DNA of 64,000 nt, taken from positions 620,001 through 684,000 of the forward strand of contig NZ_LN831302.1 of the NCBI RefSeq assembly GCF_001488575.1, read 5' to 3'. Made by a program: the position numbers and the translations under genes. Source of the stretch: Halobacterium hubeiense. Lineage in GTDB: Archaea > Halobacteriota > Halobacteria > Halobacteriales > Halobacteriaceae. This document shows positions 8,467 through 17,045 of this stretch, in pieces (positions within the stretch are counted from its first letter, which is position 1; each line of letters opens with the position of its first letter). The notes beneath the pieces are model-generated. The model was not told the origin of the DNA. It saw only the letters and a program-made list of their open reading frames with translations, and ran no database searches.

Positions 8467-10143
8467 CTACCTGTCCACCTCCCCGAGAATCACGTCGAGG
8501 CTGCCGAGCGTGGCGATGAGGTCCGGGATGTACTCGCCGGTGGACATCTCCTGGAGCGCGGAGAGGTTCGAGAACGCCGGGCTGCGAATCTTGAAGCGGC
8601 CGGGCTTCTCGGTGCCGTCCGCGCGGATGTAGATGCCGAGTTCGCCCTTCGCGCCCTCGACGGTGCGGTAGGTCTCCTTGCCGGCTTCCGGCTTGAGGGT
8701 GCGCGGGACGTTGGCCTGAATCTCGCGCTCGTCCTCCGGCCAGTCCTCCAGCAGGTCGACGCACTGCTCGATGATGCGGGCGGACTGCTCGATTTCGCGC
8801 ATCCGCACGAGGAGGCGCGCGAAGTTGTCGCCGCCGTCCTCGGTGACGACGTCCCACTCCAGCTCGTCGTAGTAGCCGTAGGGGTCGTCGCGGCGGACGT
8901 CGTAGTCGATGCCGGAGCCGCGGGCGACCGGGCCCGTGACGCCGTAGTCTTTTGCGACCTCGGGGTCGAGGTAGCCGGTGTCGACGCACCGCGACTGGAA
9001 GATCTCGTTCTCCGTGATGAGGTCGTGGTACTCGTCGAGCTTCGCCGGGAGGTCGTCGAGGAAGTCCCGGACGTTCTCGAAGTACTCCTCGCGGGGCTCG
9101 GGGATGTCCCAGACGACCCCGCCCAGTCGGAGGTAGTTGAACATCATGCGCTGGCCGGTGAGGTCCTCCAGGAGGTTCTGGACGATCTCCCGGTCCCGCA
9201 TGCCGTACATGAAGATGGCGGTGAAGTCGCCGTAGAGGTCCAGTGCGAACGTCGCAGTGGCGAGCAGGTGGCAGGCGATGCGGCACATCTCCGCGCCCAT
9301 CGTCCGGATGACCTGCGCGTACTCGGGGACCTCGATGTCCGCGAGGTCCTCGGCGGCGCGGGCGTACGCCCACTCGTTGATGATGCCGCCCGGGCCGTAG
9401 TCCCAGCGGTCGGGGTACGGCATAATCTGGTAGCGGTACGTCCCCTTCTGGGCCATCTGCTCCTCACAGCGGTGGAGGTAGCCGATGTCGGGGTTGACGT
9501 CCGCGACCTGCTCGCCGTCCAGCACCGTCTCGACGTGGAGGACGCCGTGCGTGGCGGGGTGGTGGGGACCGATGTTGAGGTACATCGTGTCCGAGTCCTC
9601 GCCGCCGCGGGCGTGGTCCTCCAGCGGGTTGGCGTTCTCCTCGAACGTGACAATCTGGGGCTTGTCCTGGTTGTAGTCCAGACCCAGGGGGTGGCCCTGC
9701 CACGTGTCGGGGAGGAGGATGCGTTCGAGGTTCGGATGGTCGTCGTACTCGATGCCGACGAGGTCGTAGGCCTCCCGCTCGTGCCAGTCGGCGGTGCGGA
9801 ACACGGGCGCCGCGCTCTCGCTGACCGGCTCCTCGCGGGAGGTCGGCACGACGACGCTGACCTCGTTGGTCGGGTCGTCGTACTGCTTGAGGTGGTAGAT
9901 GCTCTCGAAGCGGTCCTCGTGTTCCTCCGCGGTGACACACGAGAGGTGGTCGAAGCCGGCCTCCTCTCGAAGCGTCTGGAGGACGTCCTGGACGGCGTCC
10001 GCGCGGACGACGTACGCGTCGGCGTTGAGGTGCTGTTCGCGGTCGAGGACGTGGTCGCCGAGCAGCTCCTCGATGGCGTCACCGTCGACGTCGCCGGACT
10101 CGGTCGTCGGCGGTTCGGCGTTCCGTTCGTCGTACGTGCTCAT
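8467..10143 (-). CDS. nuoCD: NADH dehydrogenase-like complex fused subunit CD
   Basis: A 558-residue fusion of the 30-kDa (NuoC) and 49-kDa (NuoD) subunits. The N-terminal part up to about residue 165 has the NuoC signature EREAYDLVGIEYDDHPNLER followed by RILLPDTWQGHPL. The NuoD part starts near residue 180 with MYLNIGPHHPATHGVLH and includes DIGYLHRCEEQMAQ and RTMGAEMCRIACHLLA. The HPATHG histidine lies in the quinone site of the family. Fusion is common in several bacteria and haloarchaea. It overlaps nuoB by 4 nt and abuts nuoH. Confidence 0.96.
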   Translation of the reverse strand: MSTYDERNAEPPTTESGDVDGDAIEELLGDHVLDREQHLNADAYVVRADAVQDVLQTLREEAGFDHLSCVTAEEHEDRFESIYHLKQYDDPTNEVSVVVPTSREEPVSESAAPVFRTADWHEREAYDLVGIEYDDHPNLERILLPDTWQGHPLGLDYNQDKPQIVTFEENANPLEDHARGGEDSDTMYLNIGPHHPATHGVLHVETVLDGEQVADVNPDIGYLHRCEEQMAQKGTYRYQIMPYPDRWDYGPGGIINEWAYARAAEDLADIEVPEYAQVIRTMGAEMCRIACHLLATATFALDLYGDFTAIFMYGMRDREIVQNLLEDLTGQRMMFNYLRLGGVVWDIPEPREEYFENVRDFLDDLPAKLDEYHDLITENEIFQSRCVDTGYLDPEVAKDYGVTGPVARGSGIDYDVRRDDPYGYYDELEWDVVTEDGGDNFARLLVRMREIEQSARIIEQCVDLLEDWPEDEREIQANVPRTLKPEAGKETYRTVEGAKGELGIYIRADGTEKPGRFKIRSPAFSNLSALQEMSTGEYIPDLIATLGSLDVILGEVDR

Positions 10144-10847
10144 GGCGAATCAGCCCAGTTGTAGCGCATGACGAGCGTCTCCTCGTCGATGTCGTCTGCG
10201 AGCTTCTGGACCATCTCGTCGCGGTCGAGGTCCCCGAACTGTTCGAGCTCGTAGGGCTTGACCGTGACCGGCGAGGACTCGCCGTTGGCGATGCGTTCCT
10301 GGAGCTTCGCGACGCCGTAGACGAGCGCTTCGGGGCGGGGCGGGCAGCCGGGGATGTGGATGTCCACGGGGATGACCTCCTCGGCGCCCTTCACGACGTT
10401 GTACCCCTCCTGGAAGGGGCCGCCGGAGGCCGTGCAGTTGCCCATGCCGACGACGAACTTCGGCTCGGGCATCTGGTCGTAGACGCGCTTCATGCGCGGG
10501 GCGAACTTCGAGACGATAGTCCCCGGCACGATCATCACGTCGGCCTGCCGCGGGGACGCCCGCGGGACGCCGGCGTGGAAGCGGTCGAGGTCGTGTTTGA
10601 CCGAGTACGTGTGCATCATTTCGATGCTGCAGCAAGCGATACCGAACTGCAGCATGAACATGCTCGACCCCCGGACCCAGTTCATGAACTTGTCGAACTT
10701 CGTGAGGATGAACGGCGTCGAGCCGAACGCCTCCCGGAGTTTCGAGTTGAACCGGTTGTCGACGCCCTCCCCCATTCGGGCCTCGCGGGTGTCGGTCAGC
10801 GGTTCGCTGGCTCCCGTAATACTGTCGCGTGGTTGGTCACTGCTCAT
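10140..10847 (-). CDS. nuoB: NADH dehydrogenase-like complex subunit B (cluster N2)
   Basis: A 235-residue peripheral subunit that holds the terminal 4Fe-4S cluster N2. The four ligands are visible: the adjacent pair in FGIACCSIEMMH, the cysteine in VVGMGNCTASGGPF, and the one in IPGCPPRPEAL. The N-terminus (about 60 residues before the cluster) is longer than in many bacterial NuoB proteins. The start overlaps the end of nuoA by 11 nt, and the stop overlaps nuoCD by 4 nt. Confidence 0.96.
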   Translation of the reverse strand: MSSDQPRDSITGASEPLTDTREARMGEGVDNRFNSKLREAFGSTPFILTKFDKFMNWVRGSSMFMLQFGIACCSIEMMHTYSVKHDLDRFHAGVPRASPRQADVMIVPGTIVSKFAPRMKRVYDQMPEPKFVVGMGNCTASGGPFQEGYNVVKGAEEVIPVDIHIPGCPPRPEALVYGVAKLQERIANGESSPVTVKPYELEQFGDLDRDEMVQKLADDIDEETLVMRYNWADSP

Positions 10848-11241
10848 GTGGTTTTCCTCCGTGCCGCGGTGTTCGCACCCACCGAACGACGCCCTTGCGC
10901 CACGCCCACGCGAGGCCGACGACGAGCACGCCGATGAAGACGAGCATCGGCAGCAGCGCGCGCGTCAGGCCGGCGGACTGGACGGCGTCCTGGTAGATGA
11001 CGGTCCACGGGAAGATGAGAACGGTCTCGATGTCGAACACGAGGAACAGCAGCGCGACCATGTAGTACTGGATGTTGAACTGGACGCGCGCGTCCCCCGT
11101 CGGAACCTCGCCACTCTCGTAGGTGGCTCGCTTCCCTTGTTCAGGTACGGTCGGGCGCAACAACGAGGACACCGTCATCATCGTTACCGGGATGAGGATG
11201 CCCACGAGCGCCAACATACCGATGGCGATCCATGGATTCAT
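10837..11241 (-). CDS. nuoA: NADH dehydrogenase-like complex subunit A
   Basis: First gene of the operon; a 134-residue three-helix membrane subunit. The NuoA loop YESGEVPTGDARVQFNIQYY and the following ALLFLVFDIETVLIFPW segment (conserved D and E in the helix) are diagnostic. A TATA-like sequence (minus-strand GTTTATGG, complement of 11282-11289) lies about 45 nt upstream, and GGAG stands about a dozen bases before the ATG, so the operon message probably has a short leader. Confidence 0.95.
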   Translation of the reverse strand: MNPWIAIGMLALVGILIPVTMMTVSSLLRPTVPEQGKRATYESGEVPTGDARVQFNIQYYMVALLFLVFDIETVLIFPWTVIYQDAVQSAGLTRALLPMLVFIGVLVVGLAWAWRKGVVRWVRTPRHGGKPHEQ

Positions 11242-11375
11242 AGGAGTGTCTCCGTGACGAGCGGGAGTTTGGACCCCACGCCCATAAACGTTGATTTATG
11301 CCCGCACGGCCGCACGCGGCAGAATTTTGGCGTTTCAGGGCGACTGCGGCGTTCGGGCGTCGGGGAGGTGACTGG

Positions 11376-11987
11376 TCAGTCCCGGCTCGCCCGGAAGCCC
11401 GGCGTCCCGCGTTCGTGCAGTTCGCGGGACACGTCCGCGACCCCCTCGCTCTGGTCGGCGTGGAGGTCGCGGAGTCGCTGCGCGAGCTCGTCGTCGCCGG
11501 TCGCGAGGAACTGCGCGGCCGACAGCCCCGCATTGTAGGACTTGCCGGCGTCCACGGCCGTGATGGGGGCGCCCGTCGGCATCCCGATGACCGAGTCCAC
11601 GGACTTCTCCTGCACTGGGACGCCGACGACCGGAATCGGGTACGCCAGCGACGCGGTCATGTTCGGGAGGTCCGCGGACTTCCCGCCGGCGCCCGCGATG
11701 ATGACGTCGAGCCCGCGGTCGGCGGCGGTCTCCGCGTACGCGTACATCAGGTCCGGCGTCCGGTGCGCGGAGACGACCCACGACTCGAAGGAGTACCCCT
11801 CCGGTGGGTCGTCGTAGTCCGTGACTTCTGCGAACCCGAGGTCGACGAGCGCGTCGTGGGCGCCCGCCATCACGTCGAGGTCGCTGTCGCTGCCCATGAT
11901 AATCCCGACGTCGGGCGTCTGCTCGCTGGGGCGGTCCCGTGCGGCTTCCGATTCGAACAGCTCGACGAGGTCTGTGACTGTGGTCAT
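11376..11987 (-). CDS. purE: N5-carboxyaminoimidazole ribonucleotide mutase
   Basis: Purine biosynthesis enzyme that converts N5-CAIR to CAIR. The 203-residue protein shows GIIMGSDSDLDVM at about residues 30-42, the catalytic histidine block WVVSAHRTPDLM and IIAGAGGKSADLPNM. It carries an N-terminal extension of about 25 residues and a C-terminal tail. It is class I PurE, as expected from the adjacent purK. I chose the ATG at 11987, which forms an ATGA overlap with the purK stop; the open frame continues further upstream only as a shadow of purK. Confidence 0.95.
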   Translation of the reverse strand: MTTVTDLVELFESEAARDRPSEQTPDVGIIMGSDSDLDVMAGAHDALVDLGFAEVTDYDDPPEGYSFESWVVSAHRTPDLMYAYAETAADRGLDVIIAGAGGKSADLPNMTASLAYPIPVVGVPVQEKSVDSVIGMPTGAPITAVDAGKSYNAGLSAAQFLATGDDELAQRLRDLHADQSEGVADVSRELHERGTPGFRASRD

Positions 11988-13129
11988 TGGTTGAACGAGA
12001 GAGCGTCGCGGGCGGCGCGAGCGCGCATCAGGAGTTCGCCGCGGTCGTCGCCGACGACCGTCAGGTGGCCCATCTTCCGGAGCGGGCGGACGTCGCGCTT
12101 GCCGTACCAGTGGAGGGCGATGCGGTCGTCCCGCAGCGCGCTCGTCACGCCCGCCAGTTCGGCGGGGCGCTCCTCGGCGTCGGGGTCGCCGAGCACGTTC
12201 GCCATCACGGTCGGCTGGCGGAGCGTCGTGTCCCCGAGCGGGAGCCCGCAGAGCGCGCGGGCGAACTGCTCGAACTGCGAGGTGTGACAGCCCTCGATGG
12301 TGTAGTGCCCGGAGTTGTGCGGGCGGGGCGCCACCTCGTTGACGAGAATTCGGCCGTCGGCCTCGAACAGTTCGACGCCGAAGACGCCGCGGCCGTCCAG
12401 CGCGTCCAGCACGTTCTCGGCGACCGCAGTCGCGTCCTCGCGGACGCGCTCGCTGGTGCGCGCCGGCACGACCGACTCCCGGAGAATCTCTGCCTCGTGG
12501 ATGTTCTCCGCGACCGGGAACGCCGCCGTCTCGCCGTCGCCGCTGGCCGCGATGACCGACAGCTCGCGGTCGAAGTCCACGAGCTCCTCGGCGACCAGCC
12601 CGTCGAGGCCGTCGAAGGTCTCGCGGGCCTCCGCGACCGTCTCCACGGGCGCGTTCCCGCGGCCGTCGTAGCCGCCGGTGCGCTGTTTCAGCATCAGCGG
12701 TCGGCCGAACTCCTCGAAGGCGGCTTCGAGATCGTCGGCGTCGTTGACCGCGCGGAACGACGGGACGGGGACGCCGGCGTCCGCGAACGCTCGGTTCTGC
12801 ACGAGCTTGTCCTGAATCGTCTCCAGCGTCCCCGGCGAGGGGTGGACGGGCACGTCGTGTTCGTCGCCGACGTCCGCGAGCGCTTCGGGGTCCGCGAGCT
12901 CGATTTCGTACGTGAGCACGTCCGCGCGCTCGGCGAGCTCGCGGATGGCGTCGCGGTCGTCGAACTCGCCGACGATTTGGTCGGCGGCGGGCGGGCACGC
13001 CGGGCAGTCCGGCGTCGGGTCGAGGACGACCACCTCGACGCCCAGCGGGCTCGCGGCCTCCGCGAGCATCCGGCCGAGCTGGCCGCCGCCGACGACCCCG
13101 ACTGTCGCTCCGGGAACGGGTACCGTCAT
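11984..13129 (-). CDS. purK: N5-carboxyaminoimidazole ribonucleotide synthase
   Basis: ATP-grasp enzyme that makes N5-CAIR from AIR, bicarbonate and ATP. The 381-residue protein opens with GATVGVVGGGQLGRMLAEA, the PurK glycine-rich motif, and has the family segment LKQRTGGYDGRGN and NEVAPRPHNSGHYTIEG, whose residues bind metal and nucleotide. The ATG at 13129 is preferred over the GTG at 13132; a TATA-like CTTATGC box (complement of 13154-13160) lies about 27 nt upstream, which points to a leaderless transcript purK-purE. Confidence 0.95.
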   Translation of the reverse strand: MTVPVPGATVGVVGGGQLGRMLAEAASPLGVEVVVLDPTPDCPACPPAADQIVGEFDDRDAIRELAERADVLTYEIELADPEALADVGDEHDVPVHPSPGTLETIQDKLVQNRAFADAGVPVPSFRAVNDADDLEAAFEEFGRPLMLKQRTGGYDGRGNAPVETVAEARETFDGLDGLVAEELVDFDRELSVIAASGDGETAAFPVAENIHEAEILRESVVPARTSERVREDATAVAENVLDALDGRGVFGVELFEADGRILVNEVAPRPHNSGHYTIEGCHTSQFEQFARALCGLPLGDTTLRQPTVMANVLGDPDAEERPAELAGVTSALRDDRIALHWYGKRDVRPLRKMGHLTVVGDDRGELLMRARAARDALSFNQ

Positions 13130-13198
13130 CACCCGTGACTTCCGCCTACTCCTGCATAAGAATTGCCGAACCGGCCGACGAAGTATCCACGCCCGTGG

Positions 13199-14914
13199 TT
13201 ATTCAGGCTCGGCGAAGCCCGGTGCCTCCGTGTCCACGAAGACCACGATTACCGTGTCCGTCGCCGTGAGTTCGTACGTCCACCCCTCGTACTCGGCGCC
13301 GAGGTGCTCGCGGACGCCCCGGTAGTTCTTCGCCTCGGTCACGACGACCGGCGCGTCGGTGGTCGCCACGCTGCCGGTGACGTTCCCCGCTGTCGGTTCG
13401 GTCAGCCGCGTCGTGGAGTCGGTCACCGCGTCCGCGCGCTCGGTGTACCACGGCAGCGGCAGCCGATTGAACCAGTTCGTCCCCGCGACGCTGTCCGGGT
13501 CGGAGGCGTCGTACTCGCCGGTGACGTGGAAGTGACTGCCGTAGTAGAGCACGTCCGTCCCGTCGTTCTCGGGGGCGATGCGCTCGATTCGATCCAGCGT
13601 CGCACGCATGTCGCTGCCGGGTTGGCCGTACTGGACGAGCGCGTTCTCGTCGTCCTGCGGCATCAGGTACGACGTCTCCGCGGTGACGGCGCCCATCTGT
13701 CCGACCGCTGCGAGCAACACGAGCGCGGCGAGGGCGACGCCGACGCGGTCGTCGCTCCGGTAGGCCGACCGGCCGCGGTCTACGACCACGCGCACGCCGA
13801 CGGCCGCGGGAATCGCCAGCGGAACCACCGCGTGGACGACCGACCAGTGCCCGGAGATGTCCGTAATCGCGGGGTAGACGACGACCGACGCGACCGCCCA
13901 GTAGCCCGCGAACAGCACGAGGTCACGGGGCTCGTCGGCGACGTAGCGCTCCGCGAGGAAGCCGACGACCGCGGCGGCGACGAGCATCAGCGACGCCGCG
14001 CCGAGCGTCCGCAGCGCGTCCGCGAGGAACGCGACGTAGCTGTGCTGGCGGGAGGCGCTGCCGCTGACGCCCCACGTGCTCCAAAACTCCGTCCACGCGC
14101 CGGCCGTGCCGGCGGCGACGACGCCCGGCAGTTGTGTCGGGTTCGCGAGCGCGGTGTAGAACTCCGGGCGGGGCGCGTAGAAGACGACGACCACGACGAA
14201 GAACGCGAGTACGCCGCCCGCGATGGCGCGGCGCCACGCGAACAGTCCGCTGCCGACGCGCCGGAGGTTCTCGTGGAGCACGCGCTCGAAGGATTCGTCG
14301 CGCTTGCGCGCCGTGAACAGCTGTTCGTCCAACAGGAGCGCGCTCGCGCCGACGAACATCGCGACGTAGACGAGCGCGTTCTCCTTGGTCGTGAACGCCA
14401 GCCCGAGCACCGCGCCGGCGGCGACGAGGTAGCCGCCGCGGCGGGTGTCGAGCGCGCGCACCGCGAGGCCGAGCGCGGCGAAGCTGAACGCGGCGACGAG
14501 CACGTCACTGCGCATGAACCGCGAGTAGTAGACGAGCACGGGGTTGAGCGCGAGCAGGCCGGCCAGCGCTGCGACCTCCACGTCGTCGAGGCGCGCGCGG
14601 AACAGCCACGCCGTCGCCGGGAGGAGCGCGCCGACGACCGCGACCGGTGCGCGAGCCACGGCGTCACTGCTGCCGAAGACGCCGAACAACGACTCGTTGA
14701 CGTGGAAGAGGAACGGCCCGTGGACGATGGCGCGGTACGCCCACTCGCCGCTCGCGGCGTACTGGAGCACCCAGTAGCCGACGCGGGCCTCGTCCCAGTG
14801 GAAGATGCGGTCGCCGAGCGCGACGAACCGTAGCGCGAGCGCGGCCAGCACGGCGAGGCCGACTGCCAGCGCCGTGGTGCGGCGGCGTCCGAAGGAGGGC
14901 ATTTCGTTCGCCAA
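13199..14914 (-). CDS. Agl23-like flippase activity-associated membrane protein (TIGR03663 type)
   Basis: A 571-residue polytopic protein with about 11-13 helices in its first 400 residues and a C-terminal extracellular domain of about 150 residues. The first external loop has HWDEARVGYWVL, an acidic motif in the place used by GT-C (mannosyltransferase-like) enzymes. The overall pattern fits the haloarchaeal family known from Haloferax Agl23, which is linked to translocation of the lipid-linked N-glycan across the membrane; that role is taken from the family, and a glycosyltransferase function is an alternative. It is a single gene between purK and the divergent ribH. Confidence 0.75.
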   Translation of the reverse strand: MANEMPSFGRRRTTALAVGLAVLAALALRFVALGDRIFHWDEARVGYWVLQYAASGEWAYRAIVHGPFLFHVNESLFGVFGSSDAVARAPVAVVGALLPATAWLFRARLDDVEVAALAGLLALNPVLVYYSRFMRSDVLVAAFSFAALGLAVRALDTRRGGYLVAAGAVLGLAFTTKENALVYVAMFVGASALLLDEQLFTARKRDESFERVLHENLRRVGSGLFAWRRAIAGGVLAFFVVVVVFYAPRPEFYTALANPTQLPGVVAAGTAGAWTEFWSTWGVSGSASRQHSYVAFLADALRTLGAASLMLVAAAVVGFLAERYVADEPRDLVLFAGYWAVASVVVYPAITDISGHWSVVHAVVPLAIPAAVGVRVVVDRGRSAYRSDDRVGVALAALVLLAAVGQMGAVTAETSYLMPQDDENALVQYGQPGSDMRATLDRIERIAPENDGTDVLYYGSHFHVTGEYDASDPDSVAGTNWFNRLPLPWYTERADAVTDSTTRLTEPTAGNVTGSVATTDAPVVVTEAKNYRGVREHLGAEYEGWTYELTATDTVIVVFVDTEAPGFAEPE

Positions 14915-15000
14915 ACGGAACGGGGTGCATACAAACTTGTGGGTTCGCGGGAACTGTCCGTAACGGTAGGCCTTTATCCGCGCCGGGAGACCCCACGAGT

Positions 15001-15402
15001 ATGGTAGAGCTCGGGCTCGTCGTTGCGGAGTTCAACCGCAGCGTCACCGAACAGATGGAGACGGCGGCCGTCGAGACCGCCGACGACGCGGGCGCCGACG
15101 TCGTGGAGTTGGTCCGCGTGCCGGGCGCGTACGACGCGCCGCTGGCCGCCGACCGGCTCGCGCGCCGCGACGACGTCGACGCCGTCGCGGTCGTCGGCGC
15201 CATCGTCACGGGCGACACCGACCACGACGACGTCATCGCTCACGCGACCGCACAGAAGCTCACCGACGTCAGCCTCGACCGCGACACGCCGGTGGCGTTC
15301 GGCGTCGCGGGGCCGGGGATGTCGGGGGCGGAAGCCCGCGAACGCGTGCAGAAGGGCGCAGAGGCAGTAGACAGCGCGATTCACCTCGCGGAGGAACTCT
15401 AA
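15001..15402 (+). CDS. ribH: 6,7-dimethyl-8-ribityllumazine synthase
   Basis: Riboflavin biosynthesis enzyme, 133 residues, archaeal length. Visible signatures are VAEFNRSVTEQME at the N-terminus, RVPGAYDAPLAAD (phosphate/pyrimidinedione pocket), AIVTGDTDHDDVI with the catalytic histidine region, and PVAFGVAGPGMSG. A TATA-like CTTTATCC at about 14971-14978 sits 25-30 nt before the ATG, indicating a leaderless start. The aminotransferase gene follows after 1 nt. Confidence 0.95.
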   Translation: MVELGLVVAEFNRSVTEQMETAAVETADDAGADVVELVRVPGAYDAPLAADRLARRDDVDAVAVVGAIVTGDTDHDDVIAHATAQKLTDVSLDRDTPVAFGVAGPGMSGAEARERVQKGAEAVDSAIHLAEEL

Positions 15403-15403
15403 G

Positions 15404-16546
15404 ATGGACTTCACCGACAGGGTACGACGAGTCGAACCGAGCGCGACGCTCGCGGTCAGCAACCTCGCGAACGAACTGGAGGCCGAGGGCAAGGACGTCA
15501 TCGACCTCTCGGTCGGCGAACCGGACTTCGACACGCCGCAGAACGTCAAGGACGCCGCCGAGGACGCCCTCGAAGCCGGCGAGACCGGCTACACGTCCTC
15601 GAACGGCATCCCGGAGCTGCGGGAGGCCATCGCGGCGAAGCTCCGCGGCGACGGCATCGACTACGAGGCGGGCAACGTCATCGTGACGCCGGGCGCCAAG
15701 CAGGCGCTGTTCGAGACGTTCCAGGCGCTGGTCGACGACGGCGACGAGGTCGTCCTGCTGGACCCCGCGTGGGTGTCCTACGAGGCGATGGCGAAGATCG
15801 CGGGCGCCGACCTCTCCCGCGTGGACCTCTCGCCGCACGACTTCCAGCTGGAGCCGGCGCTGGACGAACTCGCCGCCACGATTTCCGACGACACCGAGCT
15901 GCTGGTCGTGAACTCGCCGAGCAACCCCACGGGCTCGGTGTACTCGCGGGAGGCCATGGAGGGCGTCCGCGACCTCGCCGTCGAGCACGACGTCACGGTC
16001 ATCTCCGACGAAATCTACCAGCACATCAACTACGGCCGCGAGCACGTCAGCCTCGCCGCCCTCGACGGGATGTTCGAGCGCACCGTCACCATCAACGGCT
16101 TCTCGAAGGCGTACGCGATGACCGGCTGGCGTCTGGGCTACCTCGCGGGACCCGAGGAGCTCATCGACCAGGCGGGGAAGGTGCACTCGCACTCCGTCTC
16201 GTCGGCGACGAACTTCGTCCAGCACGGCGGCGTCGAAGCCATCGAGAACACCGACGGGGCCGTCGAGGAGATGGTCGAGGCGTTCGAGTCCCGGAAAGAC
16301 CGCCTGCTGGAGCTGTTCGCCGAGCACGGCACGGACGTCCCCGAGCCGGACGGCGCGTTCTACGTGATGGTGCCCGTGGACGAGGACGACCAGCAGTGGT
16401 GTCAGGACGCCCTGAAGGACGCCCACGTCGCGACCGTCCCCGGGAGCGCGTTCGGTACGCCGGGCTACGCGCGCATCTCCTACGCGGCGAGTACGGAGCG
16501 CCTCGAAGAAGCCGTCGATCGCCTCGCCGAAGAAGGCTACCTGTAA
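15404..16546 (+). CDS. class I/II pyridoxal-phosphate aminotransferase (aspartate-type)
   Basis: A 380-residue fold-type I aminotransferase. The substrate-binding loop is LSVGEPDFDTPQNV, the cofactor pocket shows NSPSNPTGSVYS and ISDEIYQHINYG, and the PLP lysine is in NGFSKAYAMTGWRLGY at about residue 233. The C-terminal arginine region (GYARISYAAS) is also intact. Best matches by memory are archaeal AspC-type enzymes that act on aspartate or other amino acids with 2-oxoglutarate; exact specificity cannot be read from the sequence. It is co-transcribed with ribH (1-nt gap). Confidence 0.9.
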   Translation: MDFTDRVRRVEPSATLAVSNLANELEAEGKDVIDLSVGEPDFDTPQNVKDAAEDALEAGETGYTSSNGIPELREAIAAKLRGDGIDYEAGNVIVTPGAKQALFETFQALVDDGDEVVLLDPAWVSYEAMAKIAGADLSRVDLSPHDFQLEPALDELAATISDDTELLVVNSPSNPTGSVYSREAMEGVRDLAVEHDVTVISDEIYQHINYGREHVSLAALDGMFERTVTINGFSKAYAMTGWRLGYLAGPEELIDQAGKVHSHSVSSATNFVQHGGVEAIENTDGAVEEMVEAFESRKDRLLELFAEHGTDVPEPDGAFYVMVPVDEDDQQWCQDALKDAHVATVPGSAFGTPGYARISYAASTERLEEAVDRLAEEGYL

Positions 16547-16562
16547 CGCGACTGCCGTTCTT

Positions 16563-16988
16563 CTACCGTCCGCCGGCGGCGACGCCGGCGAACGCGACGA
16601 CTGCTAACTTGACGCCGGTGGCGACGCTGGTGGCGACGACGGCCGCGACGTCGAAGACGATACTCTGCGTGCTACCGCCGGTGAACGCGACCACGCCGAC
16701 GGACACGGCCAGCGCGGTCGTCGCCGCGGCCGCGAACGTCGCTGCCGCGAGCGTGGCGTCGTCGCGCTCGCTCGCGTGCGTCCCCGCCCAGTAGGCGACC
16801 CCGAACAGGAGTCCGTAGACGAGCACGAACGCGGCGAACCGGCCGCCCAGCGTGGCCCGCGTCAACAGTTGCGGCGTCACGTCGATAGGGAGTTCGACGA
16901 CGAGGAGCGTGACGTACCGCCGCAGGGTGACCGCGACGGCGACGACGGCGGCGACGGCGACGGTGACGAACGTTCTCGTGGAGGGCAT
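16563..16988 (-). CDS. small four-helix membrane protein of unknown function
   Basis: A 141-residue protein with about four hydrophobic helices; the second loop contains LLFGVAYWAGTHASERDD. No catalytic motif is visible and I do not recognise a family. It lies convergently behind the aminotransferase (17 bp between stops) and downstream of the glutamate dehydrogenase gene, and may be a conserved haloarchaeal membrane protein. Confidence 0.6.
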   Translation of the reverse strand: MPSTRTFVTVAVAAVVAVAVTLRRYVTLLVVELPIDVTPQLLTRATLGGRFAAFVLVYGLLFGVAYWAGTHASERDDATLAAATFAAAATTALAVSVGVVAFTGGSTQSIVFDVAAVVATSVATGVKLAVVAFAGVAAGGR

Positions 16989-17045
16989 GACGTCTGCGAG
17001 CGCGCCCGCCGCCCACTTCAGGATTTCGCGGGTTCTCGCGCGCCG

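Noticed and set aside
11376-12998. 540-codon frame including purE
   Set aside because: Only its last 203 codons encode PurE; the rest is a shifted frame over purK, and the purK stop/purE start overlap fixes the real start at 11987.
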